Numbered from the stretch's first letter, positions 24,536 to 32,170 are shown. The stretch is DNA of 35,789 nt from Chloroflexota bacterium (GCA_011523705.1 WTGC01000189.1:1-35789); one strand, 5' to 3'. Program-made: numbers and translations. Notes: a model not told the origin generated them from the letters alone.

Positions 24536-24588
24536 TATCAGCCTATATGACAAGCCATACCCTCCAAATCCGCCACGGTGGCGGATTT
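24536..24588. repeat. 53-bp intergenic repeat with 11-bp palindrome, copy 2
   Basis: 51 of 53 bases match 8113-8165. It fills the 88-base gap between the large terminase and portal genes. The palindrome arms AAATCCGCCAC / GTGGCGGATTT are the same and also occur, with one change, inside the DUF3102-like gene at 31545-31567. The nearby GGAGGGTATGG could pass for a ribosome site but is not followed by an open frame. Confidence 0.85.
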
Positions 24589-24602
24589 GGAATACGCCTG
24601 TT

Positions 24603-26051
24603 CTAAATATAGCGATAGCCGCCGTCCTCCCATGCCATTATACCCCCTTGGCGCGCAGACTGCTTTTTTAGCTGGTCGAGCGCGCCCACGAAGGCGTCCA
24701 CCATATCGTCATGTTCGCCGCGTGGAAACTCGGTTGCCTCGTGAAGGAACATCGGCAACCAATCGGCGCGCTCAGGCAGCAACACATTTCCCGCCTCGAT
24801 ATATCCCGTCACCGCATTCGCGCGCGCGACCTTATCCGCGTCAACCCGGACGGGGACGATAGGAAGTCGGGGGGCGTCCGATTTTATCGCCGAGACTAGC
24901 GCCCTGTCTCCCATAGTCTGGGCTAGAGACTGCCCCGACGCCGCGTCCTCAACGTAGATTCGGACGGGCTGATAGCGCTCAGCCTGAGCTATCACCGCCC
25001 GCACAAGCGCAGGGAAATCCATTCGCCTGCGGAACATGTTCAGCAGCGCATAATCCGGCGGCGCATCGTACATCGTAGCGCAAGCCGAGTAGTCATTCTC
25101 CTGACCTGTCTTGAAAGCGGTGTCCCAAAACTGGATCACGCCGCGAGTTGGTTCAGGCAATGTTTCGTGAAAGCGCCACCAGTCAGAGAGGAATATAGCG
25201 CCGCCTTGACGGACAGGCCGTTGCTGGTAGAGCGCCGCGAACTCTTGGGGGCCCGACTCGAATCGAGCGCCACGCAAATAGGCGCTATCGTAGCGTTCTG
25301 GCCATAGCGCTGATCCCTCTTCACGCCCGAGGACGTCATCATCTTCAGCTAGGGCGGGAAAGCGTAAATGTTCCCAATCGTCGCCGAACTCGGAATCGTC
25401 CGAATCGCCGCTTTCACGATTGCCTAGCAGCTTGCCCACTAGATCGCCTTCATGCCAGCGCGTCATAACAACAATGATAGATGCGTCAGGCTCCAGCCGG
25501 GTTCGGGCGGTGGATCTATACCACTCCCATACCCTACGGCGTATGGTAGGGCTATCAGCGTCGGCGCGATTTTTGATTGGGTCGTCTATTATCAGCAGGT
25601 CGAAACCGCGCCCGGTCAGCGCGCCGCCGACGCCGGCCGCGTACACTCCACCGCCTTGCATAGTCTCCCACTCAGTCGCGGCGGCGCGCTCCCGCGATAA
25701 CTCAGCGCCTATCCCGGGAGAAGCCATAAGTGTCGCGCGGATTTTCCGCGAATACAGCGCCGCTAGAGTCTGCTCATACGACGTCAAAGCGATACGCTTT
25801 GACGCATCGACCGCAAGCGCGTGAACGGGCGTCCAGTGCGATATCAGTTCTGATTTGCCGTGTCTCGGGGGGAGTGAGACTATCAGGCGTAGGGGGCGCG
25901 CCCATAGAGCGGCTACTCTATCGGATATGTAGTCTAGGTGAGCGACGCGCCGCCATTCGCCCCTCGACCATTTGCGCGCGGTCGACGCCGGGCTTGCCTT
26001 CCAAGCCAGCCCCGAAATTAGGGCGCTCCAATGATTATCCAGGCCTGCCAT
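24603..26051 (-). CDS. Terminase large subunit
   Basis: 482 residues. ATPase part: Walker A PPRHGKS (61-67), Walker B DLLIIDDP (151-158), coupling motif MTRWHEGD (196-203). Nuclease part: the first Asp in FWDTAFKTG (D310), the next in YVEDAASG (D369) and the last in HDDMVDAF (about 447-454). This makes it the ATP-driven motor and headful or cos-cutting nuclease that loads the head. It starts at the stop codon of the small subunit (TAA then ATG). Full length for the family. Confidence 0.97.
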   Translation of the reverse strand: MAGLDNHWSALISGLAWKASPASTARKWSRGEWRRVAHLDYISDRVAALWARPLRLIVSLPPRHGKSELISHWTPVHALAVDASKRIALTSYEQTLAALYSRKIRATLMASPGIGAELSRERAAATEWETMQGGGVYAAGVGGALTGRGFDLLIIDDPIKNRADADSPTIRRRVWEWYRSTARTRLEPDASIIVVMTRWHEGDLVGKLLGNRESGDSDDSEFGDDWEHLRFPALAEDDDVLGREEGSALWPERYDSAYLRGARFESGPQEFAALYQQRPVRQGGAIFLSDWWRFHETLPEPTRGVIQFWDTAFKTGQENDYSACATMYDAPPDYALLNMFRRRMDFPALVRAVIAQAERYQPVRIYVEDAASGQSLAQTMGDRALVSAIKSDAPRLPIVPVRVDADKVARANAVTGYIEAGNVLLPERADWLPMFLHEATEFPRGEHDDMVDAFVGALDQLKKQSARQGGIMAWEDGGYRYI

Positions 26052-26486
26052 TTAGCCGTCCGCTTCCGGCAATGCCTCTACCCGCCGCGCCAGGTTTTCC
26101 AGCGCGGCGCGAGATTGGTCGTCACTCAATATAGCCTTCACGTCTATGCTCACGATTTCGCTTTTTACCGAACCTGAGTACTCGAGCTTGCGGTGCATCT
26201 GTTGCTTCCATTCGTCCGGCGCTCGATTGCAGAGCCAGAAAATCATAGACGGCACATTTCCTGAAACAGCGTTTTCCCATAGTGCATTTTCGACTTCCCC
26301 CAGGGCTTCCGTCTCGGCGTCCAAAACAGCCTTGCCGAACGCAGTCAGCCGTCCAGATTTGGTTTTCATCGCTGTGTAGAATGTCTGCTTGCTCACGCCC
26401 GCCGATCTAGCCGCCGCCGCGCGCAGTGAACCTCGGCGCAAGGCGTCGAGCGCAGCCTCTTTCCGTTCCGCAGAAAATCTCGGCAT
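26052..26486 (-). CDS. Terminase small subunit
   Basis: 144 residues. The N-terminal HTH (AALDALRRGSLRAAAARSAG followed by VSKQTFYTA) binds the packaging site; the middle is helical for ring formation and the end (ALENLARRVEALPEAD) contacts the large subunit. The start is 16 bases after AGGATA. It lies directly before the large subunit gene, as in most tailed phages. The 400 bp in front of it are structured and could hold its binding site. Confidence 0.85.
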   Translation of the reverse strand: MPRFSAERKEAALDALRRGSLRAAAARSAGVSKQTFYTAMKTKSGRLTAFGKAVLDAETEALGEVENALWENAVSGNVPSMIFWLCNRAPDEWKQQMHRKLEYSGSVKSEIVSIDVKAILSDDQSRAALENLARRVEALPEADG

Positions 26487-26894
26487 TGTTTTATATCCTG
26501 TCCATTCCGTCCAGTAAAATCTTGGGAGTGTGTTTCCGGACGAGAGTCGAACCTAGCTGAAGCGCCCATCCATCTAAAATATTACTTGGATCCTCTCACT
26601 TGCGCTAGAGGTGGAGTATCCAGAGAAGGGCATAGAGGGATCTTCCCGTATCCGGGCTTCCCTCTATGCCCTGGGCTGCGCCGTCGGCGGATGTAGAGCC
26701 GTCATAGGGCCTGTGGGTCAGGATGCTATCCACAGTCGGACTGCTGTACCGCGCACCCGCGGTTTCGCGCCGCTCAGTCCTTGCGAGTTCGGCTGCCCCT
26801 ATGCGAATCCCCCGGTAGGGCGGGTAGCCATGATGCGCCGGTGCCGTCACTGCGTTGCCAGCGCAGTTATCGCGTCCACATCATGGCGCTTGAT
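26487..26894 (-). other. Structured 408-bp region without a convincing gene
   Basis: It separates early and late genes and holds many nested inverted repeats. CATAGGG/CCCTATG (26703-26709 with 26797-26803) encloses CTGTGG/CCACAG (26711-26716 with 26730-26735) and GGACTG/CAGTCC (26738-26743 with 26775-26780). The last contains ACCGCG-CACC-CGCGGT (26748-26763). Downstream on the minus strand are a 13-bp hairpin at 26628-26671 and a CCTCT/AGAGG hairpin joined to TGGAT/ATCCA (about 26585-26621). ACTGCG/CGCAGT (26849-26867) lies near the upstream stop. No sigma70 promoter is clear. It could be a structured RNA, a long leader for the late operon, or the cos/pac site. Confidence 0.55.
26628..26671 (-). 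other. 44-nt hairpin, 13-bp perfect stem
   Basis: GGGCATAGAGGGA and TCCCTCTATGCCC pair over 13 bp; the apical part adds a 4-bp CCCG/CGGG stem with a TATC loop. It is the strongest fold in the early-late gap. On the minus strand it is followed by TTCTCTGG, not by a T-run, so terminator activity would be weak. Confidence 0.75.
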
Positions 26895-27278
26895 CTAGTT
26901 TATGCTGGCAGAAGCCCTCGCGCGCTGTTCGGCGCGATAGTCGTAAATGGGGCCTCTGACCATATACACCGTCGCGCCCGTAGCGCGGGCGATTTCAGCG
27001 ATAGTCATTCCAGCCTTGTGCATCTCGACGTATTTTTTCGCGTTTGCGCGCCTCCTTGCCTTTTGGCGCTCCACCCGCGCCGCATTTTTCGCCGCGATTT
27101 CCGCCGCGACTTCCGCCGCGTCCTCCAGTTGCCATTCACTATTGGGGATGGCCGATACCAGCTTCACTCCGATAGGTCTCGGATGGCGCTTGATAAATCG
27201 GAAGTTGCACTTGTCGCAATTTGTCGTCCTGCCATACGCGAGCGTCTGTCTGTGGACTCCGTGCGAATCCTTAGGCAT
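26895..27278 (-). CDS. Putative HTH DNA-binding protein with CxxC
   Basis: 127 residues from the ATG at 27278; AAAGGAGG lies 8 bases upstream and the start overlaps the primase stop. Residues about 20-32 hold one CDKC with basic residues (NFRFIKRHPR). A long Ala/Glu/Arg helix (about 53-85) is followed by a resolvase-type HTH (AGMTIAEIARATGATVYMVR, about 92-111). The last gene of the P2 operon, just before the late genes, it might regulate late transcription or act at the packaging site. The open frame runs on upstream but that part is overlap with the primase gene. Confidence 0.65.
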   Translation of the reverse strand: MPKDSHGVHRQTLAYGRTTNCDKCNFRFIKRHPRPIGVKLVSAIPNSEWQLEDAAEVAAEIAAKNAARVERQKARRRANAKKYVEMHKAGMTIAEIARATGATVYMVRGPIYDYRAEQRARASASIN

Positions 27279-28272
27279 TGATGCGTCCTCCTTTTCTGTG
27301 CAGCCGTGATAGCGTATCACGCAGCGCCGCCGCAAGCGCTGGCGATCCGTGTAGGTTGTGGTAGTCATTAGCGTCGCCATACTCGGGCGGGAGCCAGTAC
27401 GGTAGTCGTGTCGCGCGCGCGCTTTTTTCGCCAGCGGGCGGCGCGATTTTATCTGATCCGCAGTGAACGCACTCCGTGGCGCCGAACGGCGCGTCAAAGC
27501 GCCGCTTGCATCCGTAGCAGGAATGCAGATCGTGATCGGCTATGACCAAACCTCGGCGCGCGATGTGCTCGAGATTCGACGCGCTGAAGCAGACAACGAT
27601 TTCATCGCGCGTCCGGCGCATCATGTCGAGCGCGGCTTGAATCGAGAGCGCCGTAGCGTACCCTTCGCAAAACCATTTCACAGCGCCGCGTCCTATCCTG
27701 TAATTCGCGCCCTTCACAACGCTGTCCTTCAGGAATCTCTTATCCCCGCTCTCACTGATGGACTGCAGGCCAACAATCTCACTGGAGCTACGCATGGGTA
27801 TCAGCAGATTCCCGTTTAGGACTAGCCCTTGCGCTTCAGGAAAGCCTTTTCGGGAGAGGTAAGGGTGAAACCCCATTTGCGCGCGAAAAATCATCTCTTT
27901 CGCGCGCCGGGCGGCATTCTCGGCAAGCGCCGCCCGGCGCTGAAGTTCAGCTTGCCGCCGCGCCTCGGAGAGGCGCACTTCCTCTTTTGTCCGGCGCGCC
28001 CTCGCAGGCGCACTCCCTGTCCACCCATTTTGAGACGCGGCGTAGTAAAGCGATGCGATGGTAATACCCGAGGCGCGCGGTTTGAAGCTTCGCCAAGCCG
28101 CGCGCGCGTCCGGCGCGCGGTAACTCTCGGCTTGACGGCTCCAATTGTCCCAGATATCGAATGCGCTATCGCCGAACTCGGTTTTAAGCGCCATGCCCAT
28201 GCGTATCCAAGTGTCCCTGTCATCCGCGCTGACACTCCATAGCGCATCCCGTATCGTGTCGCGCGCGTTCAT
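27271..28272 (-). CDS. Primase with PriCT_2 and Toprim domains and a zinc insert
   Basis: 333 residues. Residues 1-85 match PriCT_2 (SADDRDTWIRMGMALK, WDNWSRQAESY, SGITIASLYYAA). A charged helix (95-130) links to a Toprim domain: CEGYATALS with Glu203, and LVIADHD with Asp246 and Asp248. Straight after comes CYGC (252-255) and CVHC (268-271), a zinc ribbon of about 30 residues placed between the catalytic Asp pair and the GEKSARATRLPYWLPP stretch that normally follows it. It would make primers for replication. Overlaps the small gene before it by ATGA. Confidence 0.88.
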   Translation of the reverse strand: MNARDTIRDALWSVSADDRDTWIRMGMALKTEFGDSAFDIWDNWSRQAESYRAPDARAAWRSFKPRASGITIASLYYAASQNGWTGSAPARARRTKEEVRLSEARRQAELQRRAALAENAARRAKEMIFRAQMGFHPYLSRKGFPEAQGLVLNGNLLIPMRSSSEIVGLQSISESGDKRFLKDSVVKGANYRIGRGAVKWFCEGYATALSIQAALDMMRRTRDEIVVCFSASNLEHIARRGLVIADHDLHSCYGCKRRFDAPFGATECVHCGSDKIAPPAGEKSARATRLPYWLPPEYGDANDYHNLHGSPALAAALRDTLSRLHRKGGRINA

Positions 28273-28466
28273 TGCAAGTTCACCGATCCATACACTAGCG
28301 TGCTCATAAAAAACGCCGATTCGACCGCTTTATGATTCTCCGGCGACACTAATATAGTCGCAGCCGTCTCTTTGGCGCTGTGGCTGCGCTTCCCCCAGAC
28401 CAGGATGTTTCGCATGCGCCATCCCTCACTGGCATACATCAATCTCTGAGCGTACAAATATTCCAT
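28269..28466 (-). CDS. Hypothetical small protein
   Basis: 65 residues from the ATG at 28466, with AAGGAG eight bases upstream; a GTG 3 codons earlier lies within the ribosome site and is unlikely. Aromatic N-terminus (MEYLYAQRLMYASEGWR) and a middle VWGKRSH then TAATILVSPE. No membrane segment, no recognised family. It lies between the resolvase and the primase and ends in an ATGA overlap with the primase. Confidence 0.65.
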   Translation of the reverse strand: MEYLYAQRLMYASEGWRMRNILVWGKRSHSAKETAATILVSPENHKAVESAFFMSTLVYGSVNLQ

Positions 28467-28478
28467 TTTACCCACTCC

Positions 28479-28979
28479 TTATAGCGTCTCGCCGAATACG
28501 GACGGCGCCGCTAATCTCTCGCCATGCTCGCGGCTGAGATGCGAATAAAATTCGGTGAATGTCCTCGTTGAAAACTCGCATCTAGCCGATGCGCAGACGA
28601 GATGCGGCAATCCGACTCTCCGTATCTTGACGGTCAAAATATTTTCAGATGAGCGCATCCTAGATATCGTGAGTTGCGTGACTTCACGGTCATCCGAGAT
28701 CAAGCCTGCGTCTTGTATGCCGTCGAGTATCGGCTTGAGCGCCTGCGCCATATTGTCTATGTCCATCCTAGTCCTGCCCTGTACGATGTACGCGACATGG
28801 AGCGGCCCATCGTATGGGAGGGAAAATCCTTCACCCAATCCAGCTTTCCATTTCAGCGCGTAAGCGAAGCCAAGCTCGCGCGCTAGTCGAATCGCGGATG
28901 AAGTGCGGCCCCAGTGTCCGCGCTTATTCCCGCCGATATCCGGATCGGGAGCGTAATCATGTATCACTATTTCAATCAT
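28479..28979 (-). CDS. RusA-like Holliday junction resolvase
   Basis: 166 residues. The RusA core is clear: YIVQGRTRMDIDNMAQALKP with Asp73 and Asp75, ILDGIQDAGLISDDREV with Asp86, Asp96 and Asp97, the acidic set that binds metal and cuts four-way junctions. The usual family length is about 120; the last 50 residues are an extra tail with VCASARCEFS. It removes branched intermediates before packaging. The start has GAGGGGAT and overlaps the zinc-knuckle gene. Confidence 0.9.
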   Translation of the reverse strand: MIEIVIHDYAPDPDIGGNKRGHWGRTSSAIRLARELGFAYALKWKAGLGEGFSLPYDGPLHVAYIVQGRTRMDIDNMAQALKPILDGIQDAGLISDDREVTQLTISRMRSSENILTVKIRRVGLPHLVCASARCEFSTRTFTEFYSHLSREHGERLAAPSVFGETL

Positions 28980-29203
28980 TCTATCCCCTCTATATCCGCC
29001 ATGTCCGAATGGACGACGGATCCTGTCCAGCCTGTCAGCCCGTCAAAGGACGGCGTGTCAAACTGACTGACAGGCTCGCTATTTGACGCTGCCCACTGCT
29101 TGTCCGCTACGCTCCTGCACTGCAAGCACAGTCCCCAGCGTATCGCGCCCGCTTCACCGCATACGCGGCATTCGCCGATATTATCCGATCGCGCCCCTGT
29201 CAT
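28976..29203 (-). CDS. Small zinc-knuckle protein
   Basis: 75 residues from the ATG at 29203. CRVC (residues 12-15) and CLQC (26-29) form a four-cysteine zinc site. The acidic rest has no recognised domain. An open frame continues upstream to a GTG inside promoter P2, but that would be in the -10/-35 spacer, so the ATG is preferred; its ribosome site is poor. First gene after P2 and overlapped by the resolvase start. May bind nucleic acid or protein. Confidence 0.65.
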   Translation of the reverse strand: MTGARSDNIGECRVCGEAGAIRWGLCLQCRSVADKQWAASNSEPVSQFDTPSFDGLTGWTGSVVHSDMADIEGIE

Positions 29204-29235
29204 AACGATTGCCCATCCAGCCCATTCGCTTCGTG

Positions 29236-29325
29236 TCTCTATCCGATATAAGGATTCTAGCAGAAAACTCACACACCGTCAACACAAAAATGAAGCAATT
29301 TTAAGGCAAAAATATCCCCTGCGCG
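29236..29325 (-). repeat. 90-bp promoter repeat, copy P2
   Basis: 89 of 90 bases equal 32480-32569. It covers the promoter, the A/T-rich upstream part and one arm of the terminator that precedes P3. Here the matching first arm is missing, so the terminator is broken (see 32552-32589). It lies in the 60-odd bases after the helicase stop. Confidence 0.9.
29254..29282 (-). promoter_or_regulatory. Early promoter P2 (sigma70 type)
   Basis: TTGACG (29277-29282), 17 bases, TAGAAT (29254-29259) on the minus strand. One base away from the P3 boxes. Start expected near 29247, giving a leader of about 45 bases to the zinc-knuckle gene. It drives the resolvase, primase and HTH genes. Confidence 0.85.
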
Positions 29326-29333
29326 ATTTCGCA

Positions 29334-30836
29334 TTATCTCCCTCGCCAGCTCCGGATCTGATTCACCATCTTGCGTTTCACTCGCGCGTCCGGCATCTCC
29401 GTCCATGGGTATCCCCACTCGCGCATCGGCCACTCGCCGTATAGAGTCCTGTACTGCGCAAGCGCAAGCCTGCGCGCCGCGCCTGTGTCGCCCCGCTTCC
29501 ACTCGATAGCCACGCCGCACATTTTCGCCCAGACCCATGATCGCGCCTTCACCCACTCACGGCTACCCGGCGCCGTGAGTTCGCGCATACGGCCGGGCGC
29601 TATATCCACACTCGCGCGCCGTGTCATCGTCTTGCCGCACGCCGGGCAGATTCGCTGTCCTCTACCCAGGACATAGCCGCAGGCGCACTTGACAGCCTGC
29701 CGCTCTTCGTCCTCACGGCGCGAAGGCTTGCGCTCGCGCTTTTCCCCGTCGTCGAGGCGCGTCACGCCCTGCGCCCAAAAATCCAAAACGTCTTCGTGCC
29801 AGCCCTCAAAATTACCCGCGTGATCTAGGTACAGGCAGTAGTCCTTCCCCGGAGATGTCCGCATCCCGCGCCCGAGCTGCTGAACAAATGATGATAAAGA
29901 TCTGCTATACGGTCTGGCGCCGATGATGCAACGCACATCGGGCACATCGAAACCCAGAACGAATTTTTCCACGCTCACCAACCCGGTGAACTCACCGTGT
30001 CGAAAATTATCGACCATCTCTCTAGTCTCCGCGTCGGTGTCAAGGAATGTGGACTGCCTGAAGTCGAACCCCGCGGCTTGAAACGCGGCGCACAGCTCCT
30101 CCCCGTGCGCCGTGTCAGCGCTGAAGAGAAGAGTCTTTACCGCCCCCCCAAAATGTTTCGCGGTCATCCTCTGCCACTCGCTGACTATATCGCCGATGAT
30201 AGGCCGGCTACGCGCGCGCACTTCCGACGCCCTCCACTCCCCGGCAGTCTTTTCCGCGCCGCGCATGTCAATCTCCTGGGCGGCATAGATCTTGAGTGGC
30301 GCCAGATCGCCATTTTTCACCAGCGCATCGGTTGAGACCGCATTCACCAGTCCGTCATAGATCTTTCCCAGCCCATCCGTCATTGGCGTCGCCGAGAGTC
30401 CGACCATTGGCACTCCGAAGTCGACGGCGAGCTTGATCACCTTGTTCCGGCGTCGGTGCGCCTCGTCCAGTAGCAGCACATCGGCCGCTGGCAAAAAACC
30501 GCGCCGCTCAATCGTCTGGGCAGAACATATCTGGACAGGCTCAGCCTTGCCGTAGGAATTTTTCGACTGTACGACGCCATGGGGAATCCCGTATGAAGCA
30601 AAAACCCGCGCCGTCTGCCACACGAGCGCTATCGTGTCGGCGACAAAAACTACCCTGCTGCCCTTCGCCAGGGCGCGCTGCGTCAGGTATGCGGCGATCA
30701 CCGTTTTCCCCGATCCCGTCGGCGCGCATAGCATTTGCCGCTTGCCCCCCCGCTTCAGCCCGGCGGCAAGCGCGTCAACCGCGCCCTGCTGATACGGGCG
30801 TAGGACGAGAGGTTGGGGGGGGGCAAACAGCGTCAT
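29334..30836 (-). CDS. Superfamily II DNA/RNA helicase with zinc ribbon
   Basis: 500 residues. Q-like LRPYQQGAVDAL, Walker A PTGSGKT (39-45), DEAH (124-127), LSATP (147-151), a second RecA lobe with LLFSADTAHGE, and motif VI QQLGRGMR (319-326). A zinc ribbon follows, CACG (384-387) and CPAC (397-400). The C-terminal 90 residues are basic and rich in tryptophan. This is a RecQ/UvsW-like translocase of the kind phages use for replication restart or branch migration. Start ATG overlaps the previous stop (ATGA). Near its start a run of nine C encodes P-P-Q and is a place to watch for indels. Confidence 0.93.
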   Translation of the reverse strand: MTLFAPPQPLVLRPYQQGAVDALAAGLKRGGKRQMLCAPTGSGKTVIAAYLTQRALAKGSRVVFVADTIALVWQTARVFASYGIPHGVVQSKNSYGKAEPVQICSAQTIERRGFLPAADVLLLDEAHRRRNKVIKLAVDFGVPMVGLSATPMTDGLGKIYDGLVNAVSTDALVKNGDLAPLKIYAAQEIDMRGAEKTAGEWRASEVRARSRPIIGDIVSEWQRMTAKHFGGAVKTLLFSADTAHGEELCAAFQAAGFDFRQSTFLDTDAETREMVDNFRHGEFTGLVSVEKFVLGFDVPDVRCIIGARPYSRSLSSFVQQLGRGMRTSPGKDYCLYLDHAGNFEGWHEDVLDFWAQGVTRLDDGEKRERKPSRREDEERQAVKCACGYVLGRGQRICPACGKTMTRRASVDIAPGRMRELTAPGSREWVKARSWVWAKMCGVAIEWKRGDTGAARRLALAQYRTLYGEWPMREWGYPWTEMPDARVKRKMVNQIRSWRGR

Positions 30837-31843
30837 TTCGAACCTCTCCGCAGCTCATCGTATAGTCTGACAATCTCACGGTGACGAACAATCAAGTCAT
30901 TGTATTTCGCTTGCCATTCGGCTACCTGTGATCGAAGCGTGGCGTTCTGCTCAGACAGCGACGTGAACGCGCTCTCGCGCTCGGCTGGAATCTCGGAAAT
31001 CTCAGATTCCAGAAAGCTAATGCGCTCGTCTTTTTTTTGCGACTGCTCGAGTATTTCGGACATCTTGTACTGCATTTCCATGCGCTCGGCTTCGCGCCGC
31101 TCACGCGCCGAAGGTTTTCTCGGCGCGTCCTCTTTCGACTTGCGAAGCTCGCGGTTCTCAGCGCGAAGCTCGCGATTTTCCCCCTCCATCGCATCCAGCG
31201 CGCCAACCATCTCGCCTTTCGTGGCCAGTCGCTCGCCGTCCGTCTTCTCGCCGTCCGTCCGCATATCGTAGATAGTGAATCTAGTCTCAGCGGACTCCAG
31301 CGCCTTCACGATCCCGCCTGCCTCCACAACAGCATCCGCGTCATCCCCGAAAATCTCGTGAAGTTTTATCATCCGCCGCGCCGTGCTCTCCGGGATCCCC
31401 GACTCGCCTAGCAGCGCGCCCCACTCGCCATGCCCCGCCATTTCCTTGGCTTTGGCGAGATGCTGCCCGGCCTGAAGGTATGCAAATATCGAACTTCGCC
31501 TCTTTTGGACAAAATCCTTGTACGCGACGACCGCGCAGGACATCAAATCCGCCACGGTGGCGGGTTTGCCTTCAGCCTTCGGCGGCGCATCCTGCTCAGT
31601 AGCCGAGACGCCATCCCAAAATGACAGGGTGGAGCGCGCGCCGCACGCCTTCATGTCTGCGCATAGCCCCTCCGCGTCCAGGTCTTCGGACGCGCCGCAA
31701 ATGCGGCATGTCGTGAATGTCGAATCTGCGCGCCGCGTCATCCGGGCGTTGCAGCTATCACGGTCAACACACTGCGACCACTCGTCGACCTCGACGTCGA
31801 ACGCCTTGCATATCCCGCACGAGGTGTTTATCCCAATGTCCAT
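30833..31843 (-). CDS. DUF3102-like protein with zinc motifs and coiled coil
   Basis: 336 residues. Two Cys clusters at the N-terminus (CGICKAF with a later C; CRICGASEDLDAEGLC) are probably zinc knuckles. Residues about 110-165 match the DUF3102 region (YLQAGQHLAKAKEMAGHGEW, then SGIPESTARRMIKLHEIF), a fold often found in phage and plasmid replication or partition-type proteins. The rest is a long coiled coil with repeated ENRELR and a basic patch (ARERREAERMEM). The gene holds, in frame at G-K-P-A-T-V-A-D-L, a near-copy of the palindrome found in the two intergenic repeats. The RBS AGGAGC is within the preceding small gene. Confidence 0.75.
   Translation of the reverse strand: MDIGINTSCGICKAFDVEVDEWSQCVDRDSCNARMTRRADSTFTTCRICGASEDLDAEGLCADMKACGARSTLSFWDGVSATEQDAPPKAEGKPATVADLMSCAVVAYKDFVQKRRSSIFAYLQAGQHLAKAKEMAGHGEWGALLGESGIPESTARRMIKLHEIFGDDADAVVEAGGIVKALESAETRFTIYDMRTDGEKTDGERLATKGEMVGALDAMEGENRELRAENRELRKSKEDAPRKPSARERREAERMEMQYKMSEILEQSQKKDERISFLESEISEIPAERESAFTSLSEQNATLRSQVAEWQAKYNDLIVRHREIVRLYDELRRGSK
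31545..31567. repeat. 23-bp palindrome inside a gene, third copy
   Basis: Matches the core palindrome of 8113-8165 and 24536-24588 at 22 of 23 bases (GGGTTT in place of GGATTT). It lies within the coding part of the DUF3102-like gene. Long palindromes shared by genes and gaps suggest a binding site. Confidence 0.8.
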
Positions 31844-31980
31844 TTCTTGCTCCTATGGTCGTTCTTCGCCGCTTGGCATCGCCGCTCGTACTCTCGGCGC
31901 CACGCGATGCGCCTTGCCCGTTCTCGCTCCCACGCATCGCGCGCCGCTTGCCTCCTGTCAATCTCAGCCTTGGTCGTCAT
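31828..31980 (-). CDS. Very basic 50-residue protein
   Basis: 50 residues, too short to be taken from long-ORF lists. It starts at ATG 31980, one base past the stop of the coiled-coil gene, and ends 16 bases inside the DUF3102-like gene. Sequence starts MTTKAEIDRRQ, then is rich in Arg (ERERARRIAWRREYERR) with one Cys. An AAAGGG lies 14-15 bases upstream. It is probably a charged helix that binds nucleic acid or another early protein; the tight coupling and open frame support it being real, but it may be just a leader that keeps ribosomes on the transcript. Confidence 0.5.
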   Translation of the reverse strand: MTTKAEIDRRQAARDAWERERARRIAWRREYERRCQAAKNDHRSKKWTLG

Positions 31981-31981
31981 C

Positions 31982-32170
31982 TTACAACCCGGCCCTTTCT
32001 CTCGCAGCTATAAGCGCGTCCATCGCCGAGTCCATATCAGCCTGAGCCTTTATCAGCGCGTCCGCGACTGTGGCGAAATCTAGGCTAATATCTGCGTTTG
32101 CCTTTCGCGCCTCAAGCAATCTCGCGTATGCGCTTTCCGCCCGGGCATCCAGCAACTCTATCTCTGTCAT
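31982..32170 (-). CDS. Small coiled-coil protein
   Basis: 62 residues from the ATG at 32170 with GAGGAGA upstream; a longer frame covers the UUCG hairpin and is unlikely. A single amphipathic helix with heptads (ELLDARAESAYARLLEARKA, AQADMDSAMDALIAARERAG). Acidic on one side. No family recognised. Its leader region is a 79-bp repeat also present before the first DUF6197-like gene, so both may share translational control. Confidence 0.6.
   Translation of the reverse strand: MTEIELLDARAESAYARLLEARKANADISLDFATVADALIKAQADMDSAMDALIAARERAGL

Noticed and set aside
26520..26620. tRNA-like T-arm (GGTTCGACTC on the minus strand) in the early-late gap
   Set aside because: The five bases either side of the loop do not pair, no acceptor stem or anticodon arm fits, and no CCA end follows.
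26605..26850. 81-residue open frame on the minus strand
   Set aside because: It runs straight through the nested inverted repeats and the 13-bp hairpin, has no ribosome site and resembles no protein; the structure explains the sequence better.
27279..27497. 73-residue N-terminal extension of the HTH protein
   Set aside because: It is entirely overlap with the primase gene, and an excellent ribosome site sits before the inner ATG at 27278.
29204..29272. GTG start for the zinc-knuckle gene inside promoter P2
   Set aside because: The codon lies in the spacer between -35 and -10, so it would not be in the transcript. The same applies to 32516 at P3.
30811..30824. Nine-G run near the helicase start as a second frameshift site
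   Set aside because: The zero frame is open and gives a normal helicase N-terminus; no meaningful alternative frame begins there. It is only a place to check for sequencing indels.
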